This document shows, in pieces, positions 1-11,689 of a DNA stretch of 64,000 nucleotides. The notes beneath the pieces are model-generated. The model was given only the letters and a program-made list of their open reading frames with translations, did not search any database and had not been told where the DNA came from. Every line of letters starts with the position of its first letter. The first letter of the stretch is position 1. Source of the DNA: Sipunculus nudus. Its lineage: Eukaryota > Annelida > Sipuncula > Golfingiida > Sipunculidae. A program made the position numbers and the translations under genes. The stretch is taken from NCBI GenBank assembly GCA_026874595.1, contig CM049311.1, forward strand, positions 61,508,453 through 61,572,452, in the 5' to 3' direction.

Positions 1-122
1 GGATAGACCTCGGCAACCAACCATGGCCAGGGAAGCAGACAGACTAGCAACGTTCGGCAGCTGGCCAACCATCAAACAGCAGACTCCAGAGTCACTGGCC
101 CAGGCGGGGTTTTACTTCACAG
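1..122 (+). CDS. IAP exon: first half of BIR domain (5' end outside window)
   Basis: Codons start at base 2 and are open to base 122, where a GT donor (CACAG/GTTAAAG) follows. The translation contains RLATFGSWP and QAGFYFTG, the N-terminal BIR signature. An ATG lies at 23-25, but the frame is open to the window edge, so this may be an internal exon rather than the first. It ends with one base of a split Gly codon. Confidence 0.82.
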
Positions 123-3100
123 GTTAAAGACGCTGACTACATTTATGTTGCATAAATTAATCTTAACATTATTGGCATTATTATTTATATAAAGTTCTTT
201 CTGTTGAGCCTGAGCAGCACAAATCAAACTTAAGAGGACATCAGCGCTGTGCTTGATATGTCAAACGCGTTATACGCATACTTTCTGATAACACAGGGTG
301 AAGTCAGTTGAAGCTAATATATTCTGATCTCTATCACATCTTTGAAATTTAACCTTAAAAGAATAAATCCAACAAATCCAGTTCAATATCCGTATGTTAT
401 GTCCGTGACTATATTTTACATAATTTATATACTGATAGAAATATGCATGGATGAGTAATTAAAATAATCTCTATAATTATATTTTTACTTAATCTATTTA
501 TCTAATAATTTGTTTCGTCAAGATAAGTTATAATAATACTTACAAGACAGTGCCATGTATACAGGGAAGAAATAAGTATTTTTGTATTTCAGGTCTGAAC
601 GACCAGGTCCGCTGCTTTTACTGTGACGTCGGACTTCGTAACTGGGAACCGCAAGATGAACCCTGGATTGAGCATGCGCGTTGGTTCCCCAAATGTGGTT
701 TCCTTAAGCAGACCAAGGGAGCTGCATTTATCCATGAAGCAAATAGAAAAGCCGCTCTAGTTCACCCTGGGAGTTCGGTAAGAATCTCCTTCTTATTCCA
801 CTACTTACACATTATCATAAGATTAAACCAGCGATTTTGTTGGCGATGACTGATAATAACTCTTTGCGTGCGTATTTCGACAAAGCAAGATACTTTTTGT
901 TATTCTAAAAATATAAAAGAAAAAAATTTTACTCATTAGTAGGGGCTGGGATCCAGTTCTGTATCTCACTTCAATTAACAAAACCCGCAGTACTGGTTTA
1001 CTGGATCAGAACCAAAAAGACGACCATTACGTGTAGTGCGCATGCTCGTTGAATGATGTGTTAATTACAGGTTGAATAAATAATCAAAGCTTGCGGAAAA
1101 TCCAAACTGCATATTTTTTTTCAATTCTGAATTTGTTTGCATCTTTTACCAAAAAGTAGTGTTATCACGGACTCGTAATGCATTAATCGTTTTTAGTCAA
1201 GCAAACAAATGCCATTCCCTATTAAAATATTACAAAACACATACGGCTATAGATCATTATAACTAGAGTTTATACATCAGTCGTATCAGTTGTAATTTAT
1301 ATTGTCATGTTAAATAAGAGGTTGCGTGTTTACTCTACATTATTATATATGTAAATATAGTTAAATCAGCCTTAAATATGTTGAACTTGTTTACATGTAC
1401 ATTTGAATGTTTTCTTGATTCCTGAATTGTTATTTATACCTTGAAATTAAGACGGTTAGGATACGTTCCTTATGAAGTTTATACACAGAAATGGTACGTT
1501 CTTTACAGGTTGACAGAAACAACCCTGAAAACAGCAGTGCTACGCCACGTCCAGGTATATGATTTGCTGTTTATATTTTCAGCGAATCCGTTTTCGTTAA
1601 GCTAGAGATTAAAGGTCCATATTGTAATAAAATATTTTCTTTTTGTTTATGCTGTTCAATATTCAATATTCGTATATTTAAAAGCTTAATGTTTATAAGT
1701 CAAGAGATTAACGGTCATATTATTACGGGCATATTGTAACATGTTTCAATGTGAACCTAACAATTTGGCGTGCCTTAAGGGTCAGTGATTGAGTCAAAGT
1801 TATACTACATGTTCATTGTACACAAAGCCAGTCGTAGATGTTATCCAAAAAACATGACATGAACAACCATATTGTCGCTGATGACACCAAGTCATATATA
1901 CATGTAGTTATCAAACCAAAGGTCGACTGGGGTTCAAGAGAATCCAAACTTGCTGCTTGTGTTTCAGAAGTAAAAAGTTGGATGAGTTCCAATTTGCTGA
2001 TGCTTAATCAGGAAAAATTTGATTTTATAATTTTTCACCTGAAAACTGGGATTCATTCATCAGTTAACTATAGCATATCCATTGAAGACGACACATTTGC
2101 TCCATCTAGTAATTCTTAAAATTTGGGTATACTTCAAGATAGTTCCGAACCTATGGAGAAATAGGTTAATACAGTAACAAGGTCCTGCTACTATATGATA
2201 CGAATAATTGGAAAGATGAGGCAGTTTCTAACGACAGATGCTTGCACAACTGTAGTTCAAACTATAGTAATTTCCAGACTTCATTATGCAAATATTCTGT
2301 TATTCGGAATACGTAAATATTTAACTGACAGGCTGCAGCGTATGCAAAATATAGCAGCCCGACGTGTCACAAAAACCAAACGGCGAGATTACATAACGCC
2401 TGTCCTTATTGACCTTAATTGGCTACTTATGGAACACAGGTTGCAATATAAGGTTCTGTTATAGAAATGCTTTATATTATTAATTATTGTTAAGTTTCAC
2501 ATAGAATTATATTTCATAGCGTTCATATGCTACCAATTTTATGATTAAGTGTCGGCTGCTTTTGAAGGTTATTCATGTGTAAGCTAATTATAAGCAATAA
2601 ACCGATTGGATTATTATTTTCTTCTCACTGAATTCCGGTCAGTCTACCGGCCCGCCGACAACTAACACAAGCTACACTCTAATAAGACACTTTCAACTGC
2701 TACACAGAGTTTGACATATCAAGGTAACTCTAAATACCAATTCAATCCAACGCATGAACTGAAAGGGTGCCACTTCGATGATAAAGAAAGCCCCTGGCTT
2801 ACATAACTCATAATGACCGGGCCATTATATGGGTTCAGATACGCCGTATGGCAAGGGACGTAGTACAGATGGCGTGATCGAATAATAAATACAAGTAATT
2901 CTAATCAGGGAAATGCAGGTTCACCTCACAGCGCAATTTTTTTCTAGTCAACCTTCCTTTAACCTAGCTATAAAAATTCCAAGAGAATTTTATTTACGCT
3001 ATTGTATTTTTTTTCAAAGAATCAAGAACAGAGTTTGATCCACGACTGGTAGCTGCACAAATGTCAACGAATAAAGTCCAACTGGTCCTCAACATGGGAT

Positions 3101-5183
3101 TTCCCCGTGCCCAAGTGAAGTCTGTCATAGAAAACAGGTTACGTACGACAGGGCAGCCGTTCCCCTCCGCTGAGAGTTTACTAGATGCTGTGATGGGTTC
3201 CACTGACCAGTTCGAGTCAACTGCTAGCTCTGCAGCTCCAGGTCAGGCTGAACAGAGACCTGTTGCTGTCGAGATGCAGCAGTCAAGCGGAAGTGACGTT
3301 GAAGAGAAGGGTCCGCAAACACCAGGTGGTGCTATGAACGGTCCCGTGACGGCCGGCCATGCGCAGGAACAAAGTAATCATTTGATCAGTTCAGCCATTA
3401 GACCATAGTATTTTGTTGAAACATATGAGAGATCATCCGCCAGTTTGAATCAAAGTAAAACAAACGAAGTACAAGGTTTGATAAGAAGTTAATAACATAA
3501 ATCGTTTCAGTTCCGCTTTCTTCTTTAAAACATTATTTATTTACTATTGATCCTCTGCAGTGAAGCCTGCGAGAAAAGTTTTACATTTGCGGATTTTACA
3601 TACTATATGATCAGTAACTAACAATTAACATCTTCACTTTTTAGCATGAGAAAAAACTGCACCAAAGTAAGTAGAATGTATGAAATACAATTTTCAGGAA
3701 CAAAGAAAGAGAAAAAGAATACATAATGGTAACCGGGTGGTCGTTCTGGCCATTATTAATTAGAAAAAAAGATAAAATATGTCTCAGGAGGAAGAAAACC
3801 GAGAGGATATTTTTTTAATTTGATTAATTCCGTGTTGTAGCAAGAGAAGAAGGTAGCAGTAACGCCTCAAAGAAAAAACGGAAACGAAACCGTAAGAAGA
3901 AAAACGGAACCTCATCGAACCAGGAGCGACAGGGGGAGCAGGAGCCATCAGCGCCCTCCAGTGGGTACTTTTTCACTTCCAAATAGTATTGCGTGGACTA
4001 TCCGTTCTAATAATGCTAACGTGCTGTACAAGAAAGAGTCCTGATATTCTATATATTGCCTACAACAATACAAAAAAAATTTCTTTAGTGGTAATTCAAA
4101 TAAGACAAACATATAAAAGGAACAGATATAATATGTAACCATTTTTTTTATTAGGTAGGGATACGAAAAAATTCTCATTTCTAATTACTAAATTGTTTAT
4201 TAAAATACTGATGAGCTTGAAGCCATTTTCTTCCCTTTCTTGGTAGCCCACAGAATTTGGGATAGCACAATCACATTGACTTAAGACGTAATATGATGAT
4301 TGTGATAGTAATTAAGTTAAATTGAATATATCTTCATCAATATAGTACAACCATGACATACGGGCCAGAAAATAGTAGAATTATTGAGTAGGAAGCACCG
4401 AAACTCTCCCAGTAACAGCCATTAGAACTGTTAAAAATACAGTCTTATGTAAGGAACACGGACTCGGCTAACAAGAGTTTGAGCTTATCCCTGTTTGTCT
4501 GTGATTTATATTGTCTTTAGATCTAGAAAGCTTCGTAGTTGCCAATACATTGATTTAGAAGATATTTTGTTGAGAGGTGGGACTGTAGGAAATGTATTTT
4601 TTATGCGCAGTATCAGGATCAGTTGTTTATACATATGCATATGAGGGAGTAACCTGTGTTTTCGCTGTTGGGTCTCATAGCCATGCAATATGGATTATCG
4701 TTTGAATGCGATCAAGAATATTTAAGTGGAACCCCTCCTAGTGGGAACATAAATAAAGTGGGCACCTCTATATGGAGGGCAGTTTATACATTCCCGTGTA
4801 TAATTTGTCTTATCATTTATGTTGTGGTGGGCACAACTATAACGTAGGTATTTCGGCAAAGTCCCGTACCAACATTACAGAGGTTTCGCTATAGTTTGCG
4901 TGGACGGAGATTTGCACTGTCCGGGGGCTGTGTAGTTCATGACGTAATATGATATAAATCATGCATGACTGTGTTGTACATTTCAGATGAGGATGCCCTG
5001 ATACAGGAGAACCAGATGCTCCGGGATCAGCGTCTGTGTAAGATCTGTCTGGACAACGAGAGTGAAGTAGTTTTCTTGCCTTGTGGCCATCTTGTGTCCT
5101 GTTCAAGTTGTGCTCCAAATCTAAGAAATTGTCCAATGTGCCGGGCGCTTATCAGAGGCACAGTCAAAGCGTTTATGTCCTAA
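1..5183 (+). CDS. Inhibitor of apoptosis protein (BIR-UBA-RING), 3' part of gene, six exons
   Basis: Spliced gene of the BIRC2/3/XIAP-like IAP family, cut at its 5' side by the window edge. Exons 1-122, 593-777, 1509-1554, 3020-3373, 3841-3960 and 4987-5183 join with matching phases to about 340 codons ending in TAA. Order of domains: a BIR domain (RLATFGSWP, then [12 protein letters not shown] and [12 protein letters not shown], giving the zinc ligands C-x2-C-x16-H-x6-C), a UBA domain ([19 protein letters not shown]), a basic linker ([11 protein letters not shown]), and a C-terminal RING ([25 protein letters not shown]). IAPs bind caspases or their activators through BIR, bind ubiquitin through UBA and act as E3 ligases through RING, mostly in the cytosol. 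No CARD is seen between UBA and RING, unlike vertebrate cIAP1/2. More BIR domains may lie upstream of the window. Family call is firm; orthology is not settled. Confidence 0.9.
593..777 (+). CDS. IAP exon: second half of BIR domain
   Basis: Acceptor TTTCAG at 587-592 and donor GTAAGA from 778. The exon opens with the two remaining bases of the split Gly codon and carries all four zinc-binding residues (CFYC, then His in EHARWFP and Cys in KCGFL). Reading frame runs at full codon to 777, so the next intron is phase 0. Confidence 0.87.
1509..1554 (+). CDS. IAP exon: short linker exon
   Basis: A 46-base exon between TTTACAG and GTATAT encoding a polar linker ([15 protein letters not shown]) plus one base of the next codon. 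It is too short for an unaided ORF search. It is supported by splice sites and by phase: phase 0 in, phase 1 out, as the flanking exons require. Confidence 0.7.
1838..2630 (+). mobile_element. CR1/L2/Jockey-type LINE fragment in IAP intron 3
   Basis: Sense-strand remnant of a non-LTR retrotransposon reverse transcriptase. One reading frame runs through 1838-2464 with in-frame stops at 2117-2119 and near 2160. It shows VADDTKSY (a decayed YADD box), then [13 protein letters not shown], then the C-terminal thumb region ([45 protein letters not shown]). The tail at about 2608-2620 is (ATT)-like, as in this LINE group. 5'-truncated and dead. Confidence 0.8.
3020..3373 (+). CDS. IAP exon: UBA domain
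   Basis: Acceptor TTTTCAAAG ends at 3019; the first two bases complete a Glu codon. It encodes a conserved lead ([17 protein letters not shown]) and then the UBA domain with the MGF loop motif, followed by a Ser/Gln-rich spacer. The donor after 3373 (CAAA/GTAATC) leaves one base. That pairs with the two-base start of the next exon, whereas reading through gives a stop at 3406-3408. Confidence 0.85.
3841..3960 (+). CDS. IAP exon: basic, lysine/arginine-rich linker
   Basis: Acceptor GTTGTAG ends at 3840. In the phase demanded by the previous exon the frame is open and reads [20 protein letters not shown] before a Gln/Ser-rich stretch. Other frames give a stop or lose phase with the RING exon. 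Two donors are possible (3961 or 3965); only 3960/3961 keeps the RING exon in frame. The [11 protein letters not shown] run looks like a nuclear localisation signal (inference). Confidence 0.72.
4987..5183 (+). CDS. IAP terminal exon: RING domain
   Basis: Acceptor TTTCAG ends at 4986. The exon encodes a short helix ([14 protein letters not shown]) and the IAP-type RING with C-x2-C-x11-C-x-H-x3-C-x2-C-x6-C-x2-C spacing, ending in the family's usual C-terminal tail (GTVKAFMS) and TAA at 5181-5183. All eight zinc ligands are present, so the E3 module looks intact. Confidence 0.92.
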
Positions 5184-6153
5184 AAAGCCTTTTTCATACA
5201 GCAAAGGAACAAACTCAAACTTGAGGGAATCATTAGGTGCAAGGCCAACGCTTTCCTGTCCCAAAGAAAGAGATTCTCAATAGAGACCGAAACCCAAGTC
5301 CAAGTCCATCAGAGGCACAGTAAGAGGTATCCTGAACTTCCTAAATAATATGTAAGCAGAAGCTGATGGTGAACCCGTGGCAGTCGCTGGAGAAACATTG
5401 ATCTGCTTATTGTGCAGTGCTGTCACTTGACACTTTTTAAATTGTTAACTTTTAATACCTTAAACCATATGTCAAGTTAAAACTTTTACCTATCAAGCCA
5501 TGCTTAAAATGATGATTATTTCCATCTCATCATTTTTGGTTGATTTTGCCAACAACAACCATCAGCAAATTGATTATTGGGCGATAAGCCTAGACAGAGT
5601 TGAGAAAATGTAAGCCTTTATTTGTAGCTAAATGAAAACTATCAACCTCCCAGGCCAGCTCAGCTAAATCATTTATTAAGATGAAAGCTTTCACGATGAT
5701 GCTGTCCTTATAATAAGTTGGAAAAGGCTGATGGACAATGTATTTGATAAAGATTTCTCTAATACCAAAAATAATGCATTTTCAAGATTTTAAAGAACGT
5801 TTGGCAACCATAAAATCATTTTTTAACTGCCAGTTGTATCTAAGCGTTTGCGGATGTAGCTGTATGTGAAAAAAAAAATCCAGCCGGATCGATATATCGA
5901 TACGATTTGATATCCTACGTCGATGCCATTCGCAGTATACTTTGCTTGTTGTATCATTGTATCGAGGAAACATGGTGACTGCCAGCAAACACAGCTACAA
6001 ATGTAGCATGAACTATATATAACCTAAACTATTCATAAAGCTAATTCAATTTTTTTTTGTATTATGTCCCTTTAAGACGAAGATAAAGAATATAAACATA
6101 TAATCGATCGGACGAGGTGCATCAAGAGGTGCATTTGTACTTGCGCCAATAAA
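5184..6153 (+). other. IAP 3' untranslated region and candidate polyadenylation signal
   Basis: Non-coding sequence following the IAP stop codon. The first canonical AATAAA found on the sense strand is at 6148-6153. No downstream GU-rich element was established, so the end of the transcript is uncertain. Nothing else recognisable is present. Confidence 0.3.
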
Positions 6154-6159
6154 GTGCAA

Positions 6160-6698
6160 TAAGTGTACAAAACCCTGGGAGTAATCAAGTAAAGGAAGAG
6201 GAATGTGATTAACAGGAATTCATATTCCGCGAAAAATACGAAAACTGTATTATTATACGATTGACAAGAAGTAAATTGTCAAAATAGCAAATTTTTACAT
6301 AGACAGGAATATAGATAATCTATGTAATTTATATTTATGCAGGGTAATGTACTTTGCTTTACAGAGGTGCGTGCTTTTTGAATACTGTACATTTTATGTT
6401 AACTCGTTTGTTATATAATTGCGTATGTCTTGGTTTATTTTTCTGACCATTGTATGACCAGTAAATCAGGGTCTAGGGTTAATGTGTAGAATTAGTTGCC
6501 GTATGGTTTTTCCATCATAAGATACCTACTTCCATTCATTACTCTGAGGTTATCATGGATGCGATTGTTTTGAAACAAATCATTGCAATTTAAAAATTAG
6601 AGGATTCTAGGTGCAGATTATATATACATTGCTATCCGAATGGAACCTCTCTAAATCAATTTACTTCTAGAGTATGTAATCCGTTTCTTATCATTATA

Positions 6699-6752
<54 letters not shown>

Positions 6753-7930
6753 TTCACAATTGTTTAAATGGTGAGACGACATGCACATGTTCTGCTAAAG
6801 ACATTTCGACTATGCGACCGTGATTGAACAGTCCAGTTCAGAAAAGTTATAATTATTCACTATACATGTATCTGTATTATTATAAATTTATGTATTTGTG
6901 TATGTGGTAAGTAGTGATAATATAGTGATGGCTTTAACCTTGTTGATATGTATACTATTAATAGTAATGTGAGAAATAAATTGGAGTTCAGATATGTTCA
7001 TGTGTTTTTAGTGTAACTAAAAAGTCAAAAATGTAATAAATAAATAAAAGTGTTTCAAATGATTTAATGCATTGTTAACCTAATTCAATCTAAACAAGTG
7101 ACATATGGGTCATGACGCTCAGATGACTAGAATGACATTTTAGCCTAACATTCACAACAGGAACTTAATCATCTGAAAGAACTTCTGGCAACAGTGCACA
7201 CTGAAATCAGTCATGACTAGTTTATACAGATTGTACATGAGCAGAATAAGGTCAAGATCACCATTTTCAGACTCTACTGTGAACTTGTTTTTTACATGTG
7301 GTCTATCAAATTTGAAGACAACATGTTAGTAATCACCTTCACAAGAAACCGTATAGATGATGAAATAAAATTCGGTTTATTTAACCTTGTACATCGGGGA
7401 AAATATTCAGTACATCAAAAGTTACAGGGTTCACAATTATACTGGATTTCAGTAGGTATTATCATGAAGATCAAGGTCAAGCTGTCCAGTTTTCCACCTC
7501 CAAGAATATCACAGAAACAACTGGTGTGTCAAATGAGAAGAAAAAGTATGCAGTACTTCTAAAATGATAAGGGTCATAATAATAATAATAATAATAAGTG
7601 GAAATTGAAGATCAAGGTCAATGTCATCAGTTTTCTAACATATAATATACATAATATACACACCTGGTTTCAGTACACTAGATGAAACCACAATTGAGTG
7701 ACATATACCATGAATATAATTTGGTAGTCTCAAAAACTAAGGGAAAAACGCATCAAAAGTAGAAAAAATACAGGAACTATCAGTCTTAAGGAACTGATAA
7801 AACAAGTCATGATCAATAAATATACAAGTTTCAGGACACTCGATGTAAAAACTAGAATACGGGTAGTCGACAAGCGACTACGTGTATCCGCCGAAATCAG
7901 AAAGGGAGGGGTGAAGTGAGGCATGGACTG
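6160..7930. other. Non-coding stretch with (TA)n and diverged repeat remnants
   Basis: No gene is supported. A (TA)n run lies at 6695-6750 and an (ATA)n run at about 7576-7597. From about 7095 the text (GTGACATATGGGTCATGACG, then repeated GATCAAGGTCAA phrases) resembles the tandem-unit repeats described further on, and a similar phrase recurs at about 39885. Probably old repeat debris. Confidence 0.4.
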
Positions 7931-8585
7931 AGTGGCACGTGGAAATAGAGTGAGATGTGTTGCATAATAGCATGGATGTGTGCCACGTGAACATGATTGT
8001 AGGTGGCGCCATTTGTTATTTGAAAGAGATAGCTATCCCAGATGTATACCTGTGCAAAATTTCAAGTGGATAAGTCAAACCACTGCTGAGAAATGAGGGA
8101 TTTTTACCCTAGGCAGATGGTCAGATGGACAACTTGGAAAAATGGTTGTTAGTTGGGCCACCAAATTTATATAAGCTGTAGAGCGTTGTAAGATCTATAT
8201 ATATGCAAAATTATAGGCCGATACGTCTTACCAGTCCTGAGATGTTCGCATGGATGTCTGCAGTGTAAACATAAATGAAGGTGGCGCCATCTGCCATAAA
8301 ATCGGGAAAGCTATCCAAGATGTATACACGTGCAACATTTTAGGCAGATAAGTCAAACCACTGCCGAGATATAAGTGATTTTTTCCAAGGGCAGCTAGAT
8401 AAACGGATGGACGCTGTGAAAAAATGATTGCCGGTGACGCCACCATTTTTTGTGTAATATAAAGCTATCCCAATGCTACACTGGTGCAAAATTTCAGCCC
8501 GATCGGTCAAACGAGTCCGAAGATATGTATATTAATGTGTGAAAACAGATGCACAGATGAACGCCGTGCAAGGAGGAAGGGTCAT
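7930..8585 (+). repeat. Diverged tandem units with GGTGGCGCCA core
   Basis: Three degenerate units carrying the core at about 8001, 8280 and 8431. Around each core the wording repeats: AAATTTCA, then GATAAGTCAAACCACTG, then GAGA..A, then a GGACG-type phrase, then ATGATTG, then the core, then AAAGCTATCCCA. The array stops where a LINE begins at about 8586. Confidence 0.65.
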
Positions 8586-8918
8586 AGGTCAACCCTAAAG
8601 GAGTCTGATCATGTTGTATGCCGTGATCTAACACCAACAGACTATAACTTTTATCATGTACAATGATGTGATGGTAGGGGGTTTGGTGGTGTAACTCTTA
8701 TAGTGAAAGAAACTTTAAATGTCTGTCTTGAAAGACTAATTATATCCAGAGTTTTGAATGCATGGAGGCCACGATTTCATCGGAGAAAAATATTTTCCGG
8801 TTTATAGTGATCTATAGACCTCCACCATCCAAACAAAACCGTTTAAATGTAACACGATTCAGTGAAGAATTTGAGAGCTATTTGAACAGGTTCGTGTATA
8901 CACCTGAGAATCTGGTAA

Positions 8919-9176
8919 TTGCTGAGGATTTTTAATATTCATGTGAATAATGCTAAGGACACTGAAGCTTCTAAATTTCTTGATTTGCTACAGTGTCCTC
9001 ATTATAAAAAAATAGTTGATGAAAGCACACATATGAGGAGGAGTATATTGGATTTAGTTATAACACGAGATCTCTCATCATTAGTAGAAAATATATATGT
9101 TGACACATTTATTTTAGAACATGCAGTTGAAATTGGGCTTATATCAACAGCTAAATCTAAACGTATCACCAGATAA
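8919..9176 (+). pseudogene. LINE endonuclease domain, C-terminal part (broken)
   Basis: An apurinic-endonuclease-like segment. The frame shows a decayed G-D-F-N-I-H box (EDFNIHVNN), then KFLDLLQCPHYKKIVDESTH and SILDLVITRDL, which match the end of LINE-encoded endonucleases. The frame is broken by stops on both sides. Part of the 8586-11538 element. Confidence 0.72.
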
Positions 9177-10081
9177 GTAAAATCACGTAGATGGGATGAC
9201 CTTGACATCAAGTCATTTGCTGAATCTGTCATTGCATACTCTGCAGAGAGCAGCTTAGATCATGCAGATAGTACTTTAGAACATATGATTAAATTTTACA
9301 ACAAAGTTCTTACTGTTTGCTACATATTCATGTTCCTCAGAAAATTAGATCAGTTGTGAACAGACCAAATCCCGCTAGGTATGATGAGGAGTTAAGGCAG
9401 AGAAAGCAAGATCTTAGGAAGACAGAACATGTGTGGAGAAAATTGATAGTACACAGGGATATATTTGTAAGTCAGAGAAACGAACTTAGGGGATTAATTC
9501 AGGAAAGAAAAATGGCATTCATTGCATTTAAATTAGAATATGTTGCCTCTGATGCTAAACTTTTGTACAAGACTATAAATTCTCTGGTTTCTGTGAAAGT
9601 CAAATGTTTTCCAAGTTCCCGGGATGACTTGAATTTGGCAATTCGGTTTGAATGTTTTTTTAATAAAAAAAATCACATCGATTTTAGATGAACTAGATAA
9701 AGTTGTTAATTTTCCAGGTTTTCCTGTTTCAGCTGTCCAACACAATATGTATACAGAATGTCAGTCCCCAGACCTAGATATTAATATAAACCATCTCTGC
9801 TGTTTTTTCGTCCACCTACTGAAGAAGAAGTTAGAATGATTTCTTTGTAAGTCGGCAAATAAATCATGTCAAGTTGACCCGATTCCAACTTGGTTGGTGA
9901 AGAAATTACTTGTTGTACTGTCACCAATCATCACAAAAATGTTCAAAAATCAGTGGCGTCTGGTAGTGTTTCACTGAATATGAAGGAGGCTTAGGTAACA
10001 CCACTGTTAAAAAAACAACCTTCTTTAGATGCTGAATGTCTCAAAAACTTTAGACCAGTAAACAATTTATCATTTATTTTT

Positions 10082-10882
10082 ATGGTATTAGAAAGAGTTG
10101 TAGCACAACAACTCGTTTCTTACATTAAAATGAATAATCTGGAGGAGCCAATGCAGTCGGCTTATCGTATAGGTTATTCTACTGAAACAGCTCTGTTGCG
10201 TGTTCAAAACGACATTCTGAGAAGTATTGACGGACAGCAAGTCACAGTCTTGATCCTTCTTGATTTGTCATCTGCCTTTGGTACAATTGATCACCAGCTT
10301 CTTGTTTCAAGGTTGTCAGATGTGTATGGTATCAAAGATTTAGCTCTAGCCTGGATTAAGGCGTACTTCATTGTCAGTTGTCATTGGCGAAAGTGTTTAG
10401 GATGGATCCGTTTTAAAATCAGTGTACCTCAAGGTTCTGTTTTAGGCCCTATTCGTTTTACTATGTTAACAAAACCCCTCATACGAGAACATGGCTTAGA
10501 ATATGCTCTATATGCAGATGATACACGGTTGTACACGTCATGTTCACCTGGTGATCTGGACTATACCTTGAGAAAAATTGAGAAATGTCTGAACCATATT
10601 CAACATAGGATGATACAACACAAGCTTAAACTCAACAGTGACAAAACTGAGATGATTTTTATGGGTTCAGCTAAGCAGTTACAGAAAGTTATTAATCCTT
10701 GCATTTCTATTGGTACCTGTGCCATAAAACCAACCCCGAAAATGCGAAATCTTGGAGTTATTTTTGATGATCATATGAAACGAAAGGCACAAAGCAGTTT
10801 AATATCTAAGAGTGCTTATTTCAATCTGTACAACCTTGGGCGGATCCGCAATTATCTTTCAAAGTCAACTGCTGCACAGTAA
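10082..10882 (+). pseudogene. LINE reverse transcriptase domain
   Basis: A 266-codon open stretch of non-LTR reverse transcriptase. Visible blocks: AYRIGYSTETALLRV; LLDLSSAFGTIDHQLL (motif A; the conserved Asp after AF is Gly here); VPQGSVLGP; LYADDTRLY with the catalytic YADD at 10511-10522; KLKLNSDKTEMIF; NLGVIFDDHM. The frame is lost just after the thumb begins, near 10882. It would copy the element's own RNA at a nicked target. The upstream endonuclease frame is separate and broken, so the copy is dead. Confidence 0.9.
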
Positions 10883-10931
10883 GCACAGAGTTTGATTTTG
10901 TCGAGGTTAGATGTTTGTAATTTCATAATAT

Positions 10932-11309
10932 ATGGAGAACCCAAAGCTCAGATGTAAAGACTGCAAAGAATTCAAAATTCGCATTGTATCCAGATGTCCA
11001 AAACGTTATCATATATCACCCGTCTTGTTCGAGTTGCACTGGCTACCTATAGAATTTCGTGTTAGATTTAAAATATTGCTGCTTATATATAAGGCTCTCA
11101 ATGAGAAAGCACCTCTTTATATCACAGAATTACTCAAGTTACATTTTACACCTCGTGCATTGAGATCAAGTAATAAGTACATGCGTCCTGTGCTCTGGAA
11201 CAGTTTGCCGGACTATATAAAAAAATCAGATTCCATTGATATATTTAAACGCGCACTGAAGACTCACTTTTTAGGCAAGCCTATGATAATATTTTATGTA
11301 AAATGGTAG
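10932..11309 (+). pseudogene. LINE ORF2 C-terminal region
   Basis: This frame continues the LINE polyprotein after a frameshift. The block HISPVLFELHWLPIEFRVRF followed by YKALNEKAPLYI and WNSLPDYIKKSDSIDIFKR is the standard C-terminus of CR1/L2-type ORF2 proteins. TAG at 11307-11309 probably is the natural stop. Confidence 0.85.
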
Positions 11310-11489
11310 ATAATATGCTATGCTTTAGTATTTAGTATTATGGCATTTTATTGAGCTTGCATTATGTTTTAAATATATGATAATTATGGTCATTTATTTT
11401 AAATGTATGCGATTGCTATTTATATATTATATTGGTATGCGCCTTTAGCAGGGTATTTTATTCTGGATATGTGCTCATTATAAGAATAA

Positions 11490-11540
<51 letters not shown>

Positions 11541-11595
11541 CCAAAAAGAGGGCGCAGCAGTTCACATGTGACTCGATTCTGAGTTTCGTAAAATT

Positions 11596-11680
11596 CCGTC
11601 TAGTGTTTACGGCGGAGCCGGCAGCGGCGGCCGGCTGAAAACACAGTACCCGCAAAACTCTGTTTTGGCGGATACAATTA
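11596..11680 (+). repeat. GGC-rich microsatellite plus terminal hairpin
   Basis: A GCGGC-rich run (about 11610-11635) is followed by an imperfect hairpin at 11646-11675 (GTACCCGC ... GGCGGATAC). The same design, with GTATCCCC/GGGGATAC, recurs at 24107-24178. It looks like the 3' end of a pearl/Helentron-type non-autonomous element (inference). Confidence 0.5.
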
Positions 11681-11689
11681 TAAATGTAA

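Larger units (their letters stand above)
8586..11538 (+). mobile_element. 5'-truncated CR1/L2-type LINE (endonuclease-RT), inactivated
   Basis: About 2.95 kb of a non-LTR retrotransposon. It begins inside the endonuclease domain (LTPTDYNFYHVQ, then GRGFGGVTLIVKE, then EDFNIHVNNAKD and LDLVITRDLSS at about 8640-9080). A connector follows (about 9317-9690), then a long RT frame (10082-10882) and the C-terminal region (10932-11309). It ends in an (ATT)n tail at 11490-11538 just after TTATAAGAATAAA, the usual 3' structure of this LINE group. Several frameshifts and stops make it non-functional. 5' truncation is typical of target-primed reverse transcription. The clade within the CR1/L2/Jockey group is not settled. 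Confidence 0.88.
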
